Below are positions 25,629 to 32,311 of a stretch of DNA of 32,311 nt, in pieces. Position 1 is the first letter of the stretch, and each line of letters begins with the position of its first letter. The notes beneath the pieces were generated by a model, which was given only the letters and a program-made list of their open reading frames with translations, did not search any database and was not told the DNA's origin. Made by a program: the position numbers and the translations under genes. This DNA comes from Candidatus Daviesbacteria bacterium (GTDB lineage Bacteria; Patescibacteriota; Microgenomatia; Daviesbacterales; UBA10151). Location: positions 172,647 through 204,957 of the forward strand of contig JAUYKM010000009.1 of assembly GCA_030699125.1 (NCBI GenBank), written 5' to 3'.

Positions 25629-26568
25629 AAAAATTTTAATAACTGGGGGAACTGGATTTATAGGAAGCTGGCTTATTGAGAAGTGGTATAAAAATAATCA
25701 AATTACCTTGTTTGATAATGGTAGAAGAAATGCTTTTCAATTTTTACCATTAGATATTCAAAAAGAGATCAGAGTCATCAGAGGAGATATTCAGGATATT
25801 GATGCTGTCAAAAGAATCGTTAAGGAGAAAGAAATCATAATTCATTTGGCGGCAATTGCCGGAGCATCTTTTTACGAAAAAGAGCCCCTTTTAACCTTAA
25901 GTGTTAATATGTTTGGGACTGCTAATTTACTCAAATGTTTGTTAAATGAAACCCCAGAGAAAGTTATAATTTTTTCTTCTTCCGAAGTTTATGGTGAGAA
26001 AGCAGAGGATGTTTCTGAAGATGATGCAACATGTATAGGTACGGTAGGAGGTGGTAGATGGTCATATGCAGTTTCCAAATTAGCTGGTGATCATTTGGCG
26101 TTTGCTTATTTTAAAAAATATAATTTACCTATAACAATTGTAAGACCGTTTAATATTTACGGTCCAAGGCAAGTAGGAGAGAGTGCGATAAGTAGTATGC
26201 TAACTAATGTCTTAAAAAAAGGAGAAATTTTTGTAACAGGTGATGGCAGCCAAAAGAGGGCTTGGTGTTATGTTTCGGATTTAGTTCAAGCTGTGGAAGA
26301 CATATGTAAGGTTAAACTTGATGGTGAATGTTTTAATATAGGAAATCCGCAAGCCTATTTAACAATACTGCAGCTTGCAGAAAAAATAAAAAAAATAAAC
26401 CCTGGATCTAAAATAATTTTTACGGATGCTAAAAAAACAGAGATAATTGTAAGGAAGCCTATAATTAAAAAAGCTAAAGAGCGAATCAAATTTTCTCCAT
26501 CTGTCAGTATAGATGAAGGACTAGAGCTAACTCTTAATTGGTGGATAAAAAATATTTCTAAATTTTAA
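25618..26568 (+). CDS. NAD-dependent sugar-nucleotide epimerase/dehydratase, extended SDR (316 aa)
   Basis: Extended SDR acting on a nucleotide sugar. From the chosen start, the Rossmann motif is TGGTGFIG (9-16). FSSSEVYGEK holds the catalytic serine region, and Tyr150-x3-Lys154 lies in WSYAVSKLAGDHL. RPFNIYGPRQ and GDGSQKRAWCYVSDL are shared by UDP-glucose 4-epimerase, UDP-glucuronate decarboxylase and dTDP-glucose dehydratase-like enzymes, so the reaction stays open. I start at ATG 25618, which overlaps the DegT stop by 11 bases, rather than at an in-frame TTG (25597). It ends the plus-strand block and overlaps the convergent GT-C gene by 11 bases. Confidence 0.9.
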   Translation: MKNKKILITGGTGFIGSWLIEKWYKNNQITLFDNGRRNAFQFLPLDIQKEIRVIRGDIQDIDAVKRIVKEKEIIIHLAAIAGASFYEKEPLLTLSVNMFGTANLLKCLLNETPEKVIIFSSSEVYGEKAEDVSEDDATCIGTVGGGRWSYAVSKLAGDHLAFAYFKKYNLPITIVRPFNIYGPRQVGESAISSMLTNVLKKGEIFVTGDGSQKRAWCYVSDLVQAVEDICKVKLDGECFNIGNPQAYLTILQLAEKIKKINPGSKIIFTDAKKTEIIVRKPIIKKAKERIKFSPSVSIDEGLELTLNWWIKNISKF

Positions 26569-28081
26569 ATACTTGTGTTGTTTCAGTTTCCAGAATTAAG
26601 TTTTTTCTTTTCAGTTTCAGTTTCAGTTCACTTGCTTTAGCATAATCTTTCTTTAGTACTAAAATATTAAGATTATATTTTCTGGCAATCTTATTAATGG
26701 GTTTTCGTATAACAGGAAAGACATCATCGACTCTTTTTAAATCCCCTGCTTGTATTTCTACTAAAACTTTGGCATGAGTATTGTAGATAAACATCGTGGT
26801 TATCTGGTGAGGAATACAGAGTATTCTGGGAACAGGTTTAAGTTTGTTAATAAATCTAAAAACTTCTTCCATATCTTTGGTCATGGACCTATTTTTATCT
26901 TCGATAATACCTTTAATCTGAAGGAAAATTATTAAAGACAAGTTAGTAATTAATATTGCAATATAAAGAAAGATTACGGCATTTTTATATGGTGAATTTA
27001 TAAAAACGAAGAAAGCAACAGCAGAAATAATAGCTATAGGTGCTAACGACATCTCCATATATCTTTGCCCTTCACCTATGGGAGTTAATTGCTTAATTGA
27101 TAGTACAGCAATTGAGAATATGTAGAAAAAGAATATCCAAATATACACCATTAACATCAAAGGATCAGTTAAGGAATAAGGGGTATCAGGTATCTGAATT
27201 GGGAAACTAAATCTAATTATTACAAAAAGAAAAAGTGGAATAATTATCCATAAATTAGTCCCAATTAGGGTTAATGGTGGGAAGGTAGTCATTGTTGAGT
27301 AGATTTTTCCCACCAAATCCTTTCTTTTGGGTGGGGATAAACCTCTAACCTGATGAGAAAATCTATATTTGTAGTTTTTTATCCAAAAAAGAATATTAGC
27401 AATATGTCCGTGGAGAATCCTAAGATAGTAGCCCTTGCTAATAAGAGTGGCCGTGATCATTCCAATAAAAAAAATGGAAATATAAAATGGATTGAGGTTA
27501 ATAACGGATAAAAATATACTAATAAATAGAAAAGACTGAACTGCAAATTTATGTGTGAAAAACAGGATCAATAGAAAGAAGAATCCAAATATGAGATATT
27601 GCGGTTTTGGAACAAGAGAATAAAGAAGAATGGGGTAAAAGGCTAGAGTAAAAATTAAATAGCCTAGCGATCTAGGAGTTAAGTAGCTATTCTCAAGTAC
27701 TGTAAGCGGGATAGTTGCATAAATAATTTGAGATAAAATAGCAGCCCAAATACTATTAGTTAACTGTAGGGTGATTAGAAAAACTAAGCAGTTTTGAATA
27801 ATATCAAATAAAGGAGCAATAAATCCCTGAATTTTCAAAAGTTCTTTTCTTGGAATAAAAGATAAAAGCCATGGTAGCGCAGGAGGGTAGTCAAGATAAC
27901 CATCTAATATGAAGCCACCACTAATCCTTTTAGTTGGAACTTTATGATGATTTTTTCTGAAATAATCAGCTTCGATCATTCTTGTCCAAACATCTACTCC
28001 AAAATATCTATTAAAGAGTCGGGGATAGGTTTGTAATATGTAGCTAAATAAAGGTATAATTAGTCCAAAAAGAAAGTGCAT
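26558..28081 (-). CDS. STT3/GT-C-like polytopic glycosyltransferase (507 aa)
   Basis: A membrane protein with about eleven hydrophobic stretches and a soluble tail of about 100 residues. After the first helix, YFGVDVWTRMIEADYFRKN (Asp30, Glu37, Asp39) matches the acidic first outside loop of STT3 and related GT-C enzymes. GFILDGYLDYPPALPWLL (Asp64-Tyr-Pro-Pro) matches their second conserved loop. GEGQRYMEMSLAP supplies the late Arg-Tyr. It probably transfers a sugar or oligosaccharide from a polyprenyl carrier on the outer face. It is transcribed alone from a well-formed promoter (28089-28116), with a transcription start at or beside its ATG. The C-terminus contains a small codon repeat (26609-26626). 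Confidence 0.8.
   Translation of the reverse strand: MHFLFGLIIPLFSYILQTYPRLFNRYFGVDVWTRMIEADYFRKNHHKVPTKRISGGFILDGYLDYPPALPWLLSFIPRKELLKIQGFIAPLFDIIQNCLVFLITLQLTNSIWAAILSQIIYATIPLTVLENSYLTPRSLGYLIFTLAFYPILLYSLVPKPQYLIFGFFFLLILFFTHKFAVQSFLFISIFLSVINLNPFYISIFFIGMITATLISKGYYLRILHGHIANILFWIKNYKYRFSHQVRGLSPPKRKDLVGKIYSTMTTFPPLTLIGTNLWIIIPLFLFVIIRFSFPIQIPDTPYSLTDPLMLMVYIWIFFFYIFSIAVLSIKQLTPIGEGQRYMEMSLAPIAIISAVAFFVFINSPYKNAVIFLYIAILITNLSLIIFLQIKGIIEDKNRSMTKDMEEVFRFINKLKPVPRILCIPHQITTMFIYNTHAKVLVEIQAGDLKRVDDVFPVIRKPINKIARKYNLNILVLKKDYAKASELKLKLKRKNLILETETTQVFKI
26609..26626. repeat. Three tandem copies of TTTCAG
   Basis: TTTCAG repeats exactly at 26609-26614, 26615-26620 and 26621-26626. Read on the minus strand it encodes Leu-Lys dipeptides near the C-terminus of the STT3-like protein (ELKLKLKRKN). 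Unit changes would stay in frame. Probably minor sequence drift. Confidence 0.7.
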
Positions 28082-28111
28082 AGGTGGTATTATACTGATT
28101 TACACCACCTA
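28081..28111. promoter_or_regulatory. Operator-like 8-bp dyad in the divergent gap
   Basis: TAGGTGGT (28081-28088) and its exact reverse complement ACCACCTA (28104-28111) are 15 bases apart. They flank the -10 box of the minus-strand promoter: one arm follows the -35, the other lies between -10 and the start codon. Because the arms are GC-richer than the surroundings, the dyad stands out. It could bind a repressor controlling both divergent genes. Confidence 0.5.
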
Positions 28112-28116
28112 AACAA
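28089..28116 (-). promoter_or_regulatory. Predicted sigma70-type promoter for the STT3-like gene
   Basis: On the minus strand TTGTTT (28116-28111) precedes a perfect TATAAT (28094-28089) by 16 bases. The transcription start would fall at or next to ATG 28081, predicting a leaderless message. On the plus strand TATACT (28091-28096) could be a -10 for the formyltransferase gene, but no -35 is evident for it. Confidence 0.55.
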
Positions 28117-28127
28117 TAGAGTTGAAA

Positions 28128-29045
28128 ATGTCAAAGATTTTATTTGTAGGAGGTCGAGAAAAGGGATACGTAATACTTAGCGATTTACTCAAATTAGATG
28201 CGGAAATCGTTAAGGCGTTTATATTAGAAGAAGACAGCCATGAAACAGAAAGATTTTCTTCCAAGATTTCACAACTTTGTGAAGCTAAGAAAATTCCATT
28301 TAAGGTATGTAAAAATATAAATAATCAATACGATGAGCTAAGTAAATTAGCAATTGATCTTTTAGTGGTCAGTGGTTGGAGGAGTATAATTCCGAAGAGA
28401 ATAATTGACTTAGCAAAAAAAGGAGGAGTTGCTTTCCATGAATCATTGCTGCCAAAATACAGAGGTTTTGCTCCTATCAACTGGGCTGTGATAAATGGAG
28501 AGAAAAGAACAGGAGTAACGCTTTTTTATCTTGATCAGGGAATAGATAATGGTAGGATCATCGCCCAAGAGACCATTGAGATTAGACCCAATCAAACTAC
28601 TTTTGATATTTACAAAAAAACAATTAAAACCTCTTCAAATTTATTAAAGAGAAACTTCTCAAAACTAATAACAGGAAAAGTTAAAACAAAAAAACAGAAT
28701 GAATTAGAAGCAACATATACATGTGCGAGAACTCCGGAGGATGGAAAAATTATTTGGTTAAATACTACGGAAAGGATTCATAATTTAATTAGAGCCTTAT
28801 CGAATCCTTATCCAGGAGCATTCTGTTTCATCAAAAATAAAAAAATAATTATTCAAAAGTCAAAAACTCCACCACAAAAAAATTGGATAGGGAAAATACC
28901 TGGACGAGTTGTCAGTATAAATAAGGATATTGGAGTGGAGGTGCTTACAGGCAATGGTTCCATTTTGATTAAATTGATAGAAGTTGATGGTAAAGTATTA
29001 AATGCTGCTGATTATATTAAATCAATTAAAAGTACCTTAATTTAG
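28128..29045 (+). CDS. Formyltransferase-family protein (Fmt/ArnA-like) with altered catalytic Asn (305 aa)
   Basis: Member of the N10-formyltetrahydrofolate-dependent formyltransferase family. The N-terminal catalytic domain has FHESLLPKYRGFAPINWA with His104, then FYLDQGIDNGRII with Asp140. These numbers coincide with His104 and Asp140 of ArnA, but the position of its catalytic Asn102 is Ala here (GVAFHES). The C-terminal domain (about 200-300) resembles the Fmt C-terminal OB-like domain, with YTCARTPEDGKIIW and IRALSNPYPGAFCF. In this setting the substrate is probably an amino sugar nucleotide. I chose ATG 28128 over an in-frame TTG six bases earlier. The stop overlaps that of the convergent GT4 gene by four bases. 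Confidence 0.88.
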   Translation: MSKILFVGGREKGYVILSDLLKLDAEIVKAFILEEDSHETERFSSKISQLCEAKKIPFKVCKNINNQYDELSKLAIDLLVVSGWRSIIPKRIIDLAKKGGVAFHESLLPKYRGFAPINWAVINGEKRTGVTLFYLDQGIDNGRIIAQETIEIRPNQTTFDIYKKTIKTSSNLLKRNFSKLITGKVKTKKQNELEATYTCARTPEDGKIIWLNTTERIHNLIRALSNPYPGAFCFIKNKKIIIQKSKTPPQKNWIGKIPGRVVSINKDIGVEVLTGNGSILIKLIEVDGKVLNAADYIKSIKSTLI

Positions 29046-30214
29046 TCAGGGATTCTCTCGAATGCTTTTTTTAATATATTGTTAATATCATATCCTTCAG
29101 AAAGTTTGACAGCAGCTTTTTTGTAGGATTCGTATTTTTCTTTACTACTTAACATTTTTACAATAGTTTTGGCTAAATCTTTTTCACTAAAATTAATAAT
29201 TTCACCTGATCTGCTTGCTCTAATTAATGGCGCAATGGTTGTAACGTTTGTTGTTATAACCGGCAATCCACACGCTAAATATAATTTTATTTTACTCGGA
29301 TCTGAATAAAAGCTTAAACTATTTGGGTTCGGTACGAAAGGAGCAAGTCCGATGCTCCCTTTTGAGATTATTTGACTCATTTTTTTGAAACTATCAATAT
29401 AACCTGTGAATTTGACAAACTTTTCCACTTTCAATTTCTTGATCAATTTTTTTAATTCATTCTCATAAATTCCCTTACCTATGATTGTGTAATAAATTTT
29501 GGGAAATTTCTTCAAAAGATATGGTAAGGCTAAAATTCCCAATTGTGGTCCAGAGTTTTCAAGCAATGCTCCTGCAAAAATTATGTTATAAAAATCTATT
29601 TTGTCAACTGACTTAATTTTTATTAATTTAAAATTATAACCAACAGATGCTAGGGCAAAAGGTGAGGAGTCTTTCTTTGTTATACTATTTTTTCTCCTAA
29701 TTTTAATCTGCTCTTTTACCATTACCCAATTAAGGTCGGAATGCTTACAAGCGAATCGATCAAGAAAATGATAAATTTTATTTAGTAGTTGATTGGAAAA
29801 TCGCTGAGGAACGTAATCTACTGAATAATAGACAAGTCGTTTAATCATTCCTAAAAGTCGGAGTGGATATAGAATAAAAAACGATAAGTTCTCGTGAGCA
29901 ATACATAAATCATATCGTAATCCAACTTTTAACAGTAGCAAATAAGTCATTAAAATATGATTTAGATATTGTAATATTTCCGGTCCTTTCCAAGTAGGGA
30001 CTCTTTCATCCCTAGTTAGTCGACCATTTTCATAGCTTTCCATGAGTGTCTCTTTAAAGGGACTAGTAGGAAAGGGGTTGCCGATAAAAACAATTTTCTT
30101 TGTTTTACCTAGCAAAAAGTTTATAGTTTTTTGGTCGGTTTCTTCACTGTTTTTACCACGAGTCATATAATGATTTATATACAAAACCCTTGTTGTGTCC
30201 TTCGAAAGTTGCAT
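29042..30214 (-). CDS. GT4-type (GT-B fold) glycosyltransferase (390 aa)
   Basis: The C-terminal donor domain is recognisable: YYTIIGKGIYENEL, KFTGYIDSFKKM, then SIGLAPFVPNPNS and KIKLYLACGLPVITT, like Glyco_trans_1 proteins. The classical E-x7-E is not obvious, so it is a divergent member. The N-terminal half (VLYINHYMTRG, DLCIAHENLSFFILYPL, LVYYSVDYVPQRF) is like a GT-B acceptor domain. I start at ATG 30214 rather than an in-frame TTG at 30235, because that codon falls inside a strong promoter -10 box (30234-30239). It is transcribed alone, divergent from the methyltransferase-GT2 pair, and converges on the formyltransferase gene with a four-base overlap. Substrate is unknown. Confidence 0.82.
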   Translation of the reverse strand: MQLSKDTTRVLYINHYMTRGKNSEETDQKTINFLLGKTKKIVFIGNPFPTSPFKETLMESYENGRLTRDERVPTWKGPEILQYLNHILMTYLLLLKVGLRYDLCIAHENLSFFILYPLRLLGMIKRLVYYSVDYVPQRFSNQLLNKIYHFLDRFACKHSDLNWVMVKEQIKIRRKNSITKKDSSPFALASVGYNFKLIKIKSVDKIDFYNIIFAGALLENSGPQLGILALPYLLKKFPKIYYTIIGKGIYENELKKLIKKLKVEKFVKFTGYIDSFKKMSQIISKGSIGLAPFVPNPNSLSFYSDPSKIKLYLACGLPVITTNVTTIAPLIRASRSGEIINFSEKDLAKTIVKMLSSKEKYESYKKAAVKLSEGYDINNILKKAFERIPD

Positions 30215-30233
30215 AGGAATATTGGGCAGAAGC

Positions 30234-30262
30234 AATATATTGTATAATTATTGCCTAGTCAA
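30234..30262 (-). promoter_or_regulatory. Strong predicted sigma70 promoter for the GT4 gene
   Basis: On the minus strand TTGACT (30262-30257) and TATATT (30239-30234) are separated by the ideal 17 bases. Expected transcription start is about 30227, giving a leader of about 13 bases before ATG 30214. The -10 lies inside a 10-base palindrome, CAATATATTG (30233-30242). Confidence 0.62.
30243..30248 (+). promoter_or_regulatory. Predicted -10 box for the methyltransferase-GT2 pair
   Basis: A perfect TATAAT on the plus strand, with a weak TTGGGC (30222-30227) 15 bases upstream. The expected start about 30255 fits ATG 30272 but not the in-frame TTG at 30251. It overlaps the spacer of the divergent GT4 promoter, so the two promoters could compete for polymerase. 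Confidence 0.5.
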
Positions 30263-30271
30263 GCAAATAAT

Positions 30272-31102
30272 ATGTTTTTTCAAAAGGTCACCATCATAAA
30301 GGTAAGAGATTTTTGGGATAGGAGACCTTGTAATATTCGTCATTCCAATGCCAAAATCGGATCCAAAAAGTATTTTGATGAAGTAGAAAAAAGGAAGTAT
30401 TTTGTAGAACCCCATATTCCCCAGTTTGCGGATTTTTATAGATGGAAGGGTAAGAAAGTCTTAGAAATAGGTTGCGGTATTGGTACAGATACAATTAACT
30501 TTGCTCGCGCAGGAGCTTTTGTTACCGCAGTTGAGCTTTCTAAAAAATCACTAGAGATAGCAAAAAAAAGAGCAAAGGTTTTTAAGTTTCAAAGTAAAAT
30601 TAAATTCTATCTAGCTAATGCGGAAGAACTATCAACAGTTGTTCCAGTGAAACCCTACGATTTAATTTATTCATTCGGTGTTATTCATCACTCACCTAAT
30701 CCCGAGAAAATTATAAATGAAATTAAGAAATATTGTAACGTAAATACTGTGGTGAAAGTTATGATTTACTACCGATACTCCTGGAAAGTTTTATGGATAT
30801 TGTTTAAATATGGAAAAGGCGCTTTTTGGAAATTAGATCGGCTTATTGCTGAAAATTCCGAGGCGGCTACTGGTTCTCCGGTTACTTATGTTTTTTCAAA
30901 AGAAGAGGCAATAAGATTATTAAATGATTTCGAAATAATAGACCTCAAGGTTGATCATATTTTTCCCTATATTATTTCTGATTATATAAAATATAAATAT
31001 AAAATCGTGTGGTACTTTCGAATTCTTCCCAAAAATATTTTTAGATGGTTAGAGACTAATTTTGGATGGCACCTTTTAATAACTGCAAAATTAATTGGGT
31101 GA
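30272..31102 (+). CDS. Class I SAM-dependent methyltransferase with DFW-RRPCNIRHS N-terminus (276 aa)
   Basis: Residues 11-25 read VRDFWDRRPCNIRHS, followed by KKYFDEVEKRKYFVEPHIP. This is a distinctive N-terminal segment that I recall from a methyltransferase family found near glycan genes. The SAM site is regular: KVLEIGCGIGTDTINFA (GCGIG at 67-71), VTAVELSKKSLEIAKKRA, AEELSTVV and YDLIYSFGVIHHSPNPEKII. ATG 30272 is preferred over an in-frame TTG at 30251 because the -10 box (30243-30248) would leave that TTG untranscribed. It is followed nine bases later by a GT2 gene, so the methylated product may be that enzyme's donor or acceptor. Target atom unknown. Confidence 0.87.
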   Translation: MFFQKVTIIKVRDFWDRRPCNIRHSNAKIGSKKYFDEVEKRKYFVEPHIPQFADFYRWKGKKVLEIGCGIGTDTINFARAGAFVTAVELSKKSLEIAKKRAKVFKFQSKIKFYLANAEELSTVVPVKPYDLIYSFGVIHHSPNPEKIINEIKKYCNVNTVVKVMIYYRYSWKVLWILFKYGKGAFWKLDRLIAENSEAATGSPVTYVFSKEEAIRLLNDFEIIDLKVDHIFPYIISDYIKYKYKIVWYFRILPKNIFRWLETNFGWHLLITAKLIG

Positions 31103-31111
31103 ATACTTAAT

Positions 31112-32155
31112 ATGTTGATGAATTCCAATTTTTATAAAGATTTTTCAGTTATTATCCCCACTTACAATAGAAGCAATTTCTTAAAGAAGGCTATAACTTC
31201 TGTTTTAAGGCAAAAAAACGTTACTTTTGAAATAATTATTGGAGATAATGCATCTAAAGATAACACCGCAGATATAGTTAAAAACTTTAGTGACTCGAGA
31301 ATAAAATATTTTAAAAACTATAAAAATTTGGGGCATCAGAAAAATTTCAAAAAATGTTTCGAAAAAGCATCAGGTGAGTATATATTTGCCTTAGGAGATG
31401 ATGATTTTATTCTAGAAGATCATGCTCTTTTTAAGATTCTAAAAGTAATGAGAAAAAATAAAGTGGGCGTTGGGGAGATTGGAGCTATATATTATTCTGA
31501 ATCGATTCAAAATCCCTGTAGACTTTTTACTCTTGGGGATAGACTAATATTAATCAAATCGAGAAAAGACAAAAAGTTACCTCTAAAAGCAATGGATATC
31601 AACGTTTCATTTTTCTCAGGACTTATTTTTGATAATTCAGTAGTTAATTCAAATAGGATAACCAATAGTTACAATTACCCTTACTTCCCACTCGTGTATG
31701 ATGCAATACGAAAAAAAGGAGCAATTTTTATTCCAAATTTACACCTAGTAGCTCATATTAGTCTTAGGTTTGTGCCGGAATATTTTAGCCTTGATAAATT
31801 AGGCAGCTTCTATATGGAAGATTATTTAGATATGGTAAGAAAGTATTTAAATGTTGAAGACTATCAGAAACATAAAAAAGAATTCTTGCGTGAATCCACA
31901 ATTTTACTTCCAAGTATCAAATTATTTACCGATAATATGAATTATTTAAAGATTCTGCGAAGAATGATTCTGCTTGACTCATTATTAATTATTTTCCCCA
32001 GATTTATTATTCTTGCATTAATCGGATTTCTTCCAAAATTTATATTAAAAAGTCTAAGAGAGTTGATGATTTATCAAGGAGAAAAAAGAATTAGGAAGAT
32101 AGTTAAAAAATATGATTATTATCAAAAAATTAAGAGATTTGTGAATTTGACCTAA
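31112..32155 (+). CDS. GT2 family glycosyltransferase (347 aa)
   Basis: GT-A fold enzyme: FSVIIPTYNRSNFLKKAI at the N-terminus, IIIGDNASKDNT (41-52, Asp45), KNLGHQKNFKKC and a metal-binding ALGDDDFI (Asp96-98, a DDD variant of DxD). The C-terminal part is less conserved and includes a hydrophobic stretch near 305-325 that may sit on the membrane. Two start codons, 31112 and 31118, are in frame; a GGTGA stretch (31098-31102) lies upstream. It forms a two-gene unit with the preceding methyltransferase. Its 3' end overlaps the convergent partial Gfo/Idh gene by 26 bases. Sugar specificity is unknown. Confidence 0.88.
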   Translation: MLMNSNFYKDFSVIIPTYNRSNFLKKAITSVLRQKNVTFEIIIGDNASKDNTADIVKNFSDSRIKYFKNYKNLGHQKNFKKCFEKASGEYIFALGDDDFILEDHALFKILKVMRKNKVGVGEIGAIYYSESIQNPCRLFTLGDRLILIKSRKDKKLPLKAMDINVSFFSGLIFDNSVVNSNRITNSYNYPYFPLVYDAIRKKGAIFIPNLHLVAHISLRFVPEYFSLDKLGSFYMEDYLDMVRKYLNVEDYQKHKKEFLRESTILLPSIKLFTDNMNYLKILRRMILLDSLLIIFPRFIILALIGFLPKFILKSLRELMIYQGEKRIRKIVKKYDYYQKIKRFVNLT

Positions 32156-32311
32156 TAGCAGTTATTAATTCTTGTATTCTGAGGCCTTCTTTAAAAGAGG
32201 GAATCATTTGATTTCCATTAATACATGAGCTAATAAACCTTTCTGCAATTTTTCTTACTTCTTTTACTCTTTCATCCGCATTTATTTCATCAACTTCTTT
32301 CGCTAAAGTGA
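32130..32311 (-). CDS. Gfo/Idh/MocA-type oxidoreductase, C-terminal fragment (cut by window edge)
   Basis: The minus strand has an open frame from the right edge to a TAA at 32130-32132, coding 59 residues. It ends with MIPSFKEGLRIQELITAIRS, the C-terminal phrase typical of Gfo/Idh/MocA sugar oxidoreductases (P-S-F-x-x-G-L-R-x-Q-E-L-x-x-A). The Rossmann part lies outside the window, so the call rests on this motif. It would be the second member of the superfamily here. Its last 26 bases overlap the end of the convergent GT2 gene. Confidence 0.75.
   Translation of the reverse strand, partial: TLAKEVDEINADERVKEVRKIAERFISSCINGNQMIPSFKEGLRIQELITAIRSNSQIS

Noticed and set aside
30251-30271. TTG at 30251 as start of the methyltransferase
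   Set aside because: The -10 box TATAAT ends at 30248, so the transcript would begin after this codon; ATG 30272 also fits the family's N-terminus better.
1-32311. tRNA, rRNA, insertion sequences, integrase or attachment sites
   Set aside because: No transposase or integrase motif, terminal inverted repeat pair or tRNA-like cloverleaf was noticed; nearly every base is covered by glycan-related genes.

Overview
The window looks like a large surface-glycan (polysaccharide or glycoprotein-glycan) biosynthesis locus from an uncultured bacterium with a compact, strongly AT-rich genome. The best guess is a Patescibacteria/CPR lineage, perhaps Microgenomates-like. This placement is inference. It rests on the AT-rich base use, near-zero intergenic space, ATGA/TGATG stop-start overlaps, rare Shine-Dalgarno motifs, GTG/TTG starts, bacterial sigma70-like promoter hexamers in the few gaps, and the abundance of polytopic GT-C-like proteins. 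TGA works as a stop codon (for example at 19208-19210), so the Gracilibacteria/SR1 code does not apply. No marker gene fixes the taxon. I saw no rRNA, tRNA, CRISPR array or insertion sequence.

Layout. (1) 1-2985, minus: a polyprenyl-phosphate glycosyltransferase of family GT2, an AsnB-type amidotransferase, and the start of a nucleotide-sugar dehydrogenase-like gene cut by the window edge. (2) 3079-4938, plus: a lone polytopic GT-C-like protein. (3) 18340 down to 4924, minus: ten tightly packed genes encoding a methyltransferase, a GT-C-like protein, an SDR epimerase, a PLP decarboxylase, a second methyltransferase, three further large membrane proteins, a membrane-anchored orphan and a PMT-like protein. 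(4) 18377-26568, plus: eight packed genes encoding GT2, GT4, a methyltransferase, an O-carbamoyltransferase, a Gfo/Idh/MocA oxidoreductase, a left-handed beta-helix acyltransferase, a DegT aminotransferase and an SDR epimerase. (5) 26558-32311, single genes in alternating directions: an STT3-like GT-C, a formyltransferase, a GT4, a methyltransferase plus GT2 pair, and the C-terminus of a second Gfo/Idh/MocA protein cut by the right edge.

How the parts fit. The Gfo/Idh, acyltransferase and aminotransferase trio matches WlbA/WlbB/WlbC (WbpB/D/E) logic for UDP-2,3-diacetamido uronic acids. The dehydrogenase-like gene beside AsnB could supply the uronic acid and AsnB could turn it into a uronamide. 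Methyl-, carbamoyl- and formyltransferases would decorate sugars. The GT2 at 2026-2985 would make a polyprenyl-phosphate sugar on the cytoplasmic face. Seven polytopic proteins with GT-C features would use such lipid-linked donors outside the membrane.

Most unusual features: a four-member family of about 600-residue membrane proteins sharing an acidic first-loop motif, a late Arg-Tyr motif and a C-terminal soluble domain; a decarboxylase lacking the family's catalytic cysteine; a formyltransferase lacking the usual catalytic asparagine; a perfect 15-bp-stem hairpin inside a coding region; an operator-like dyad wrapped around a promoter -10 box; and 3' overlap at all four convergent gene junctions.
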